9,624 nt of DNA from Chloroflexota bacterium (GTDB taxonomy: Bacteria > Chloroflexota > Dehalococcoidia > DSTF01 > JACRBR01): contig JANXYW010000021.1 of NCBI GenBank assembly GCA_025355835.1, forward strand, positions 1-9,624, given 5' to 3'. Position 1 is the stretch's first letter. Each line of letters starts with the position of its first letter. The translations under genes and the position numbers were made by a program. The notes beneath the pieces are model-generated. The model did not search any database, had not been told where the DNA came from, and saw only the letters and a list, made by a program, of their open reading frames with translations. Shown in pieces: positions 5,068 to 9,624 of the stretch.

Positions 5068-6522
5068 CTACGCTCGCACGCGGCCGGATGCCTTGCGTGG
5101 TGCGGCGTCGCGCGATGCGCGGACGGCGAGCGCGGCGCTGATGATGTAGTCGTCGTGGCCGTCGTTCGGATCGACGAAGAAGTTCATCGTTCTGTTGGCG
5201 CGAAACGTCGCCCGCGCCGTCTCGGCCTGGCGCTGGAACTCGCGATATTCTGGCGAGTCATCGCCGCGATAGAGCTTGAGGCGGCCTCCGTTGATCGCGC
5301 CGAGAAGATCGAACCCCATCTCCGACTTGCTGGCGGCGGTGAACTTCACTTGATCGACGCGCGACGAACCGAGCGCGACCGCGATCATGCGCGCAACGGT
5401 CTCGCCGAGGCCGGTCGCATCGGCGGCGACGCGTCGGACGCGCCAGACATCACGCAAAAGATCGATGAGGCCGGGCAACAGCGACTCGTGCGGCGTGCCG
5501 GTCCACGCGTAGTGCTGGACGATTTCGACGCGCGGCTCGCGGACGATCGCACCGGCGTTCGGGTACACGAGGCGCGCGATCGTGAGGACCGTGCTGTCGC
5601 GGCGCGAAGCAGAGTTCGCGCCCGTAGGGGGCGCACAGCCGTGCGCCCCTACGTCCGACGCGTCGTCGGCGCCGCCGGCCAGATCGAGCCCCGCGATGTA
5701 CGCGTCGCCTGGCGCAGGCTGCGACTGCCGCTCGTGTGTGCCGGCGAGTAACGCGCGCTGCGTGTGCGACAGCAAGCGGCCGCCGCCGAGCACCGGTTTC
5801 AGGCAGTACTGCGTCAGGTACGTCGGGTGCGTATCGCCGAGGCGCTGGCGCTCGCCGTCGACGTAGTCGGCGTACTTTGGCACGTATCGCGCGATCGTCT
5901 GCCAGTCGTAGGCGAAGTGACGCCGGATACCGTCGCGCCGTTCGGCCTCGAGATTGGCCTGCTTCGCACGTTCGAGCAGCGTCGTATCGTCCCACGTCGT
6001 ACCGTAGTAGACGGTGGTGGCGTTCGTCGTCGCCGCCATCGGGCGGAACTCGCGGTCGAACTTCTCTGCGTCGACATCCTGCGCCTCGTCGACTTCCAGC
6101 AGCAGACCGGCGGTGTGGCCGACGACGTTCGCGCCGGGTTCGGCCGAAAGAAAGATGGTCCGCGCTCGGCCGAGTTGGATCGTGTTCGCTTCCCTTCGCG
6201 AAGCGCGCGCGAGCCCCGCCTGCTCGATGCAGCGCCAAAGGCGGCGCATGCTGAGTCGCAGTTGCGGCGCGAACGTCGGCGCGCATTTCACGGCGTCGAG
6301 CGGCCGATTCGCGAAGCGGCTGAGCAGCAGCAGCTCGATCTGCGCCGACAGTTCGTTCTTGCCGCCTTGGCGCGCGATCTCGATCGTGATCGTGTGGCCG
6401 AGCCCACCGTAGACGGACGCGAGCACGGCGCGACCGGCCTCGCACTGGTACGGGCGCAGCGCCGGTAATCCGATCTTCTGTTGTGTTCGCGCCGTGATGC
6501 GCTCGACGGTGTCGTTTGTCAT
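5068..6522 (-). CDS. Phage terminase large subunit (DNA-packaging ATPase/nuclease)
   Basis: This 484-residue protein powers DNA translocation into the prohead and cuts the concatemer. The N-terminal ATPase has a Walker A-like ARQGGKNE at residues 50-57 and a Walker B LLEVDE at 141-146 with Asp145/Glu146. YYGTTWDD at 172-179 is the expected coupling motif. The C-terminal RNase H-like nuclease shows Asp280 (AGLDLAGG), Asp309 (RRDSTVLT), Asp368 (VAADATGLG) and the late DPNDGHDD acidic cluster at 451-458. All key residues are present, so the protein looks functional. Residues ~291-300 (VGAHGCAPPT) come from a hairpin repeat inserted in frame between two nuclease strands. ATG at 6522 lies one base from the upstream stop, with no strong ribosome binding site, implying translational coupling. 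Confidence 0.95.
   Translation of the reverse strand: MTNDTVERITARTQQKIGLPALRPYQCEAGRAVLASVYGGLGHTITIEIARQGGKNELSAQIELLLLSRFANRPLDAVKCAPTFAPQLRLSMRRLWRCIEQAGLARASRREANTIQLGRARTIFLSAEPGANVVGHTAGLLLEVDEAQDVDAEKFDREFRPMAATTNATTVYYGTTWDDTTLLERAKQANLEAERRDGIRRHFAYDWQTIARYVPKYADYVDGERQRLGDTHPTYLTQYCLKPVLGGGRLLSHTQRALLAGTHERQSQPAPGDAYIAGLDLAGGADDASDVGAHGCAPPTGANSASRRDSTVLTIARLVYPNAGAIVREPRVEIVQHYAWTGTPHESLLPGLIDLLRDVWRVRRVAADATGLGETVARMIAVALGSSRVDQVKFTAASKSEMGFDLLGAINGGRLKLYRGDDSPEYREFQRQAETARATFRANRTMNFFVDPNDGHDDYIISAALAVRASRDAAPRKASGRVRA
5624..5652 (-). repeat. REP-like hairpin inside the terminase nuclease domain
   Basis: GTAGGGGGCGCAC-AGCC-GTGCGCCCCTAC is an almost perfect inverted repeat with one extra G in the left arm. 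It shares a 19-mer with the element at 4473-4500. It is read through in a frame without stops and adds about ten residues to the terminase. Confidence 0.9.
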
Positions 6523-6523
6523 C

Positions 6524-6790
6524 TCACGCTGCCAATCGCAGGACGAGTTGCGTCACGACTGCGCCAGCGACAACGAAGAGCAGCCCGTTGATGCGAGCGC
6601 GCACCTCGGCGACATCGCGCTCCATGGCGCGGAGGCGTTCGGCAACAAGCACGCGGAACGCCGGCGCGGTCATCGCTTCGATCTCGGCGATGGCCGGCTC
6701 GGCATCGCGAGCGGCGCGGCGCCAGCGGCGGACGAAGCGGCGAATGGCGCCGTTCAGGTTGTTCGATGCTTCGGTGTTGGTTGTGGTCAT
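6524..6790 (-). CDS. Small single-helix membrane protein, holin/XhlA-like
   Basis: This 88-residue protein has a polar N-terminus, a charged helical stretch predicted as amphipathic or coiled (LRAMERDVAEVRARIN, about residues 53-68) and a C-terminal hydrophobic helix (~70-85, LLFVVAGAVVTQLVL). This layout resembles XhlA-type holin-accessory proteins that help endolysin escape during lysis, but no signature proves it. ATG at 6790 has GGAG (6799-6802) 8 bases upstream; longer upstream frames translate the hairpin array. Its TGA is one base from the terminase ATG. A holin-like gene before the terminase is an unusual order. Confidence 0.72.
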   Translation of the reverse strand: MTTTNTEASNNLNGAIRRFVRRWRRAARDAEPAIAEIEAMTAPAFRVLVAERLRAMERDVAEVRARINGLLFVVAGAVVTQLVLRLAA

Positions 6791-6816
6791 GTCGTGATCT
6801 CCGTTGTTTTGGCGCT

Positions 6817-6956
6817 GCGCGGGCGGACACACAGGTCCGGCCCTACGGTGTTGTGCGCGGGCGGACACACAAGTCCGCCCCTACGGTGTTGTGCGCGGGT
6901 GGCCACGCGGGGCCACCCCTACGGTTTGCGACCGCGCCGCGGTCACGCCCTACGGT
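6817..6956 (-). repeat. Array of four REP-like hairpins
   Basis: Four hairpins occur head to tail, each followed on the plus strand by CCCTACGGT. The first three are spaced by exactly 38 bp and the fourth by 31 bp. Stems: 6821-6843 (GGGCGGAC, one bulged base), 6859-6880 (GGGCGGAC/GTCCGCCC, perfect), 6897-6918 (GGGTGGCC/GGCCACCC, perfect) and 6930-6944 (GACCGCG/CGCGGTC, perfect). Stems two and three differ by two compensatory base-pair changes. The array fills the gap between the 104-aa and 88-aa genes and supplies the stop codon of the former. It could stabilise or attenuate the operon transcript. Confidence 0.88.
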
Positions 6957-7264
6957 GCGAGCTGCTCGGTGAGCGCATCGACCGTTGCGGCGAGCGCGCT
7001 TGCGAGATCGTTCGTGCGTTTGCCGCCGATGCGGTAGCGGACGCCCACCGCCTTCGCGAGCGATTCGACGCTCTTCTGTAGGAGCACGCGATCCGCAGGA
7101 TGGTCATCGATGTGTTGGCGCAACTTGATTCGCAGGATGGCGACTTCTTCGTCGATGCCCTGGATCGCCAGCGCCTCACGCAACTCCGCTTCGTCGACGA
7201 CATTGCCGTAGAAAAGGCGTTTCGGTTCGCCGCGCGCGGCCGGTTCTTCATCGTGATGCGCCAT
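6950..7264 (-). CDS. Phage-associated 104-aa protein, possibly terminase small-subunit-like
   Basis: This acidic, mostly helical protein has a central block ALAIQGIDEEVAILRIKLR (~32-50), then a helix with VESLAKAVGVRYRIG and a C-terminal helix NDLASALAATVDAL. I recall similar sequences beside terminase genes in uncultured Chloroflexota, and size and position would suit a small terminase subunit, but no HTH is evident. ATG at 7264 has AGGAGG (7271-7276) 6 bases upstream and overlaps the end of the 67-aa gene by 17 bases. The stop TAG belongs to the first hairpin met in transcription, so the original C-terminus may have been altered. Confidence 0.75.
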   Translation of the reverse strand: MAHHDEEPAARGEPKRLFYGNVVDEAELREALAIQGIDEEVAILRIKLRQHIDDHPADRVLLQKSVESLAKAVGVRYRIGGKRTNDLASALAATVDALTEQLAP

Positions 7265-7451
7265 CAGCGGCCTCCTCGTCAGAAATCAGTGCGAGGATGT
7301 CGTCGATGGACCCGGGTGGGAGCGTGCGTGCTGCGTTCGCGAGCGCATCGAGCAGCAGCAGCGCAGCCAGCTCCCAGTTGTTGCGCCGAATGGCGATCGC
7401 GAGCGCGCTGTTGGCTGGGGCGCTGTCGCGATGTCTCGGTGTGCGCGTCAT
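7248..7451 (-). CDS. Small hypothetical phage-operon protein, 67 aa
   Basis: I do not recognise a family. The sequence has a basic N-terminus (MTRTPRHRDS), a helix-rich middle (NSALAIAIRRNNWELAALLLLDALANAART) and an acidic tail ending ISDEEAADGASR. It is probably soluble and helical. The ATG overlaps the stop of the upstream membrane-protein gene as ATGA, and the 3' end overlaps the next gene by 17 bases. An AAAGG lies about 7 bases before the start. This tight packing supports a genuine coding region. Confidence 0.68.
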   Translation of the reverse strand: MTRTPRHRDSAPANSALAIAIRRNNWELAALLLLDALANAARTLPPGSIDDILALISDEEAADGASR

Positions 7452-7765
7452 CGTTGCGCCTTTCGGAGGATCAGCGCTGAAAGCAGCAGCGTGCCGGCGA
7501 GCAGAATCGCGCGCGACGCCAGCCAGGGCGCGGGAGCGAAGAACGGATCGATCGGGCCGCCGAGACGATGCGATGTGTACAGCGCCTGCGTGTACGTAGC
7601 CTGCGCGGCGACGCCCGCATTGAGCATCGCGAGCGTGACGGCCGCGAGCCGGCGTCCGTGCTGGGCGCCGCGCAGCCAATGCTGGAGCAGCCACGCCGTG
7701 TTGAAGGCTCCCGCAGCGGCCGTGGCGCCATCGACGGCAAACGCGAGAGCGGCTGACGTGTCCAT
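7448..7765 (-). CDS. Three-helix membrane protein at the head of the packaging operon
   Basis: This 105-residue protein has three hydrophobic segments at about residues 5-27, 40-60 and 80-102, ending in the basic tail LRKAQR. Size and topology would suit a holin or another small phage membrane protein; no motif confirms this. ATG at 7765 follows AAAGG at a 4-base spacing. An in-frame ATG at 7822 would add 19 residues (MPALALHETAGSQPASKGL) and is a possible alternative. It is the first gene after the promoter at 7876-7904 and is coupled by ATGA to the next gene. Confidence 0.68.
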   Translation of the reverse strand: MDTSAALAFAVDGATAAAGAFNTAWLLQHWLRGAQHGRRLAAVTLAMLNAGVAAQATYTQALYTSHRLGGPIDPFFAPAPWLASRAILLAGTLLLSALILRKAQR

Positions 7766-7875
7766 GAGGCCTTTCGATGCGGGCTGTGATCCGGCCGTTT
7801 CGTGTAGCGCGAGGGCAGGCATCGCTGCGGCGTTCCTGATTGGGACGGCTGTGGCAGATTCGAGTGGGTGCGGGT

Positions 7876-7904
7876 AGAATAGAACAGATGTGCTATTCCG
7901 ACAA
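7876..7904 (-). promoter_or_regulatory. Sigma-70-type promoter of the packaging operon
   Basis: On the minus strand, TTGTCG (7899-7904) and TATTCT (7876-7881) are separated by exactly 17 bp, the best promoter geometry in the window. It lies about 105 bp upstream of the first gene of the operon. The palindrome at 7877-7898 fills the spacer and most of the -10, a layout typical of repression. Confidence 0.55.
7877..7898. promoter_or_regulatory. LexA-box-like palindromic operator in the divergent region
   Basis: The core TAGAACAGATGTGCTA sits in a 22-bp inverted repeat with outer arms GAATAG/CTATTC and 9 of 11 base pairs matching. GAAC-AGAT-GTGC differs by one base from the Gram-positive LexA half-site pattern GAAC-N4-GTTC. 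The site covers the minus-strand promoter and also includes a -10-like TAGAAT (7875-7880) facing the phospholipase gene. A LexA-type or phage repressor is therefore plausible; the identity of the regulator is inferred. Confidence 0.5.
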
Positions 7905-7930
7905 GTATGTGGCGTCACCGGGGGCTTGTG

Positions 7931-7946
7931 GGATGTCGATACATCC
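7931..7946 (+). promoter_or_regulatory. Hairpin immediately upstream of the phospholipase start
   Basis: GGATGT-CGAT-ACATCC has perfect 6-bp arms and a 4-base loop. It ends 2 bases before the ATG at 7949, where a ribosome binding site would lie. It could hinder translation initiation or be an operator half; chance is possible. Confidence 0.35.
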
Positions 7947-7948
7947 AC

Positions 7949-9624
7949 ATGGAAACGCGCGAGCATCAGGAGGCGCAGCCACCGGATCGAACGGCCCTGC
8001 GACTCGCGGAAGGATTGCGGCGGCGGATGTCGATTGCGCACTTCGACGCGGGCGAGACGATCGTGCGCCAAGGCGAGCCAACGCGGCGGCTGTTCCTCAT
8101 CGCGTCGGGCAGCGTGCGCGTGCTGCTCGGAAAGGGCGAGCAGGCGCAGCAGGTTGCGCGCCTGCAACGCGGCGCATGGATCGGCGAGACGGCGCTGCTC
8201 ACAGGAAGTGTCTCATCGACGACCGTCATCGCCGAGAGCGATGTGCGCGTGCTCACGATCTCGCACGAGGACTTTCTCGAAGCGGCGAAGACGGATCCAT
8301 CGGTGTTCCGCGAGATCGCGACGGAGCTTGCGGGGCGGCTGCGCTCCAGCAATGACCTGCTCGAAGGCGGGCGCGCGCATCGCACCGTCGCGCTGGTCCA
8401 CAGCGACGCGCACGGCGACGAAGCCGCGGCTGTCGTGCGCGCGTGCGAGCGATGGTCGCCCGAGGCGTTCGTCGCCATCGGCGCCGGTCGCGCAGCGCAC
8501 TCTGTTGCGGACTATGTAATGGACTCGTCTCGGCTCTCTGGGCTACGGCGACGAATCGAAGCGCGCGTGCCCGTCCGCATTGCGATGGATGACGCCACGG
8601 ATGAAGATCTGGCGACGCTGCTGCGCGCGCTCGCGGAGTTTGCGCCGCTGGTGGTGCTGACGGGGCGTGCGGTTTCGCCCGCGGCTGCACAATATGTATC
8701 AGAGTCGCTGTCGCTCGGGGCGCACCATCCGCGCGCGTCCGGGCGCGGCGTTGGAGCGACCCCGAACGACGTGTACGCGATCGGACGCGGATTCGATCCG
8801 CATGCGGTGGCGCGACGGATCTGCCGTCAACGCATTGGACTCGCGCTCGGTGGTGGTGCGGCGCGTGGCTTCGCACACCTGGGCGTGCTACAGGCGCTGA
8901 ACGAGGCAGCGATGCCGATCGATGTGCTGGTTGGCGCCAGCATTGGTGCGGCCGTGGCGGCGGGAGTCGCCATGGGGCAGCCGCTGAACGTGCTTGGCGC
9001 GACAATCGAGTCGCTGGGGCGATGGGCGGTTGTGCCGCACATTCTGCCCGGCCACAGCATTTTCACCGGCACGTTTCTGGAGATGCAGTTGCGGCGGCGC
9101 TTCCCGCAGCGGCGCATCGAAGATCTCGGTCGCGCCCTCGGCATCGCGGCGGTGGATTTCGATACGGCCGAGGAGGTCGTGTTCACGTCGGGCGAACTAC
9201 TCCCGGCGCTGATGGCGAGCATGGCAATTCCGGGCATCTACTCGCCGGTGCGCCACGGTGGGCGGCTGCTCGTCGATGGTGCGCTGGTCTCGCCGGTGCC
9301 CGTGCGCGCGTGCCGCGATCTCGGTGCGGACATCGTTGTCTCGTCGCGGATCCGCGTGGAGGCCGACGCGCAAGTGCTGTCGCGCGCAGAGCGGAAGCGG
9401 TTGCCGTGGCTGCCGGAGACGATCGCGCAGGCACTGGACATCATGCGCGACCACATCGCGTCGGAGAGTGTTGGGGGCGTCGACATCGCAATCGAAACGG
9501 CGATCCCGCGTCCGTGGGCACGGCTGTTCGACTTCAGTCATCGCGCCGAAGTACAACGCGCCGGTTACGCAGCGGCGCGCGACGCGTTGTCGTCGGCGCG
9601 CACCGTGCCGGGGCTGCGCCGCGC
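7949..9624 (+). CDS. Cyclic-nucleotide-binding-like domain fused to patatin-like phospholipase; 3' end outside window
   Basis: About 558 residues are visible. Residues ~25-135 form a CAP-type ligand domain (MSIAHFDAGETIVRQGEP, LFLIASGSVRVLL, WIGETALLTG). In its phosphate-binding cassette (79-93) the canonical Arg is replaced by Ser, so cAMP binding is doubtful. A linker of about 160 residues follows. The patatin domain starts near 296 with the oxyanion-hole motif GGGAARG (301-307), the nucleophile Ser331 in GASIG and the catalytic Asp443 in DGALVSPVPV. The Ser/Asp dyad hydrolyses acyl esters of lipids in this family, and the fusion resembles bacterial neuropathy-target-esterase-like proteins acting at the membrane. 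ATG at 7949 lacks a clear ribosome binding site; GTG at 7928 is an alternative. The gene is divergent from the phage-like operon and is probably ordinary host DNA. Confidence 0.9.
   Translation, partial: METREHQEAQPPDRTALRLAEGLRRRMSIAHFDAGETIVRQGEPTRRLFLIASGSVRVLLGKGEQAQQVARLQRGAWIGETALLTGSVSSTTVIAESDVRVLTISHEDFLEAAKTDPSVFREIATELAGRLRSSNDLLEGGRAHRTVALVHSDAHGDEAAAVVRACERWSPEAFVAIGAGRAAHSVADYVMDSSRLSGLRRRIEARVPVRIAMDDATDEDLATLLRALAEFAPLVVLTGRAVSPAAAQYVSESLSLGAHHPRASGRGVGATPNDVYAIGRGFDPHAVARRICRQRIGLALGGGAARGFAHLGVLQALNEAAMPIDVLVGASIGAAVAAGVAMGQPLNVLGATIESLGRWAVVPHILPGHSIFTGTFLEMQLRRRFPQRRIEDLGRALGIAAVDFDTAEEVVFTSGELLPALMASMAIPGIYSPVRHGGRLLVDGALVSPVPVRACRDLGADIVVSSRIRVEADAQVLSRAERKRLPWLPETIAQALDIMRDHIASESVGGVDIAIETAIPRPWARLFDFSHRAEVQRAGYAAARDALSSARTVPGLRR

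Noticed and set aside
5450..6445. Minus-strand 331-codon frame overlapping the terminase gene out of phase
   Set aside because: Arg-rich low-complexity product typical of the wrong phase; the terminase frame explains the region.
4768..6468. Plus-strand open frames of 327 and 234 codons opposite the terminase gene
   Set aside because: They are antisense shadows of a terminase with all catalytic motifs; no ribosome binding site or family resemblance.
6817..6956. CRISPR array
   Set aside because: The repeated parts are hairpins with varying stems and a 31-38 bp period and no unique spacers between identical repeats; no cas genes are present.
7840..8519. Plus-strand frames starting at 7840 and 7890
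   Set aside because: Both are out of phase with the cyclic-nucleotide-binding/patatin gene that starts at 7949 and contains clear motifs.

Overview
This is a GC-rich bacterial window carrying a phage-derived DNA-packaging block beside a small accessory region. No marker gene fixes the taxonomy. Two secreted proteins share an N-terminal leader ending in GPLDPPG, and short hairpin repeats of the CGTAGGGGCG type lie in and between genes. From memory I associate both with Chloroflexota (Dehalococcoidia-like) metagenome contigs, but I hold this weakly.

Positions 1-3013 are accessory DNA. They hold the 3' end of a PIN-domain toxin gene (3-230, +), a secreted Lcl/DUF1566-domain protein (376-984, -), a secreted right-handed beta-helix protein whose leader is out of frame with its body (1298-2150, +), the 3' half of a tRNA-Arg(UCU) gene (2182-2226, -), and a complete antitoxin/PIN-toxin pair (2378-2989, +). 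Degenerate copies of the last ~95-115 bp of the portal gene occur at 1103-1216 and 2261-2354, in the same orientation as the authentic end at 3014-3129. Accessory genes lie between these copies. This suggests repeated insertion at the 3' end of the portal gene, with the oldest copy farthest away.

Positions 3014-7765 form one minus-strand, phage-like operon. In transcription order it encodes a three-helix membrane protein, a 67-aa protein, a 104-aa protein (possibly terminase small-subunit-like), an 88-aa single-helix membrane protein (holin/XhlA-like), the terminase large subunit, a Cys4 + helix-turn-helix protein, and an SPP1-gp6-like portal protein. The first three genes overlap or abut and are probably translationally coupled. 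No protease, capsid or tail gene follows the portal; the block stops at the portal stop codon. Hairpin repeats sit between genes, one lies in frame inside the terminase nuclease domain, and two genes use the repeat's TAG as their stop codon.

Positions 7766-9624 hold a divergent control region with a 22-bp imperfect palindrome resembling a Gram-positive LexA box, which overlaps a good minus-strand promoter. A plus-strand gene then runs off the window; it encodes a cyclic-nucleotide-binding-like domain fused to a patatin-like phospholipase.

Longer stretches without a gene: 985-1297 holds an inverted repeat, portal-end copy A, a weak promoter candidate and a strong ribosome binding site. 2151-2377 holds the tRNA fragment, copy B and an extended -10 promoter. 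I saw no CRISPR array, no complete tRNA or rRNA, no integrase or transposase gene, and no hairpin-plus-T-run terminator.
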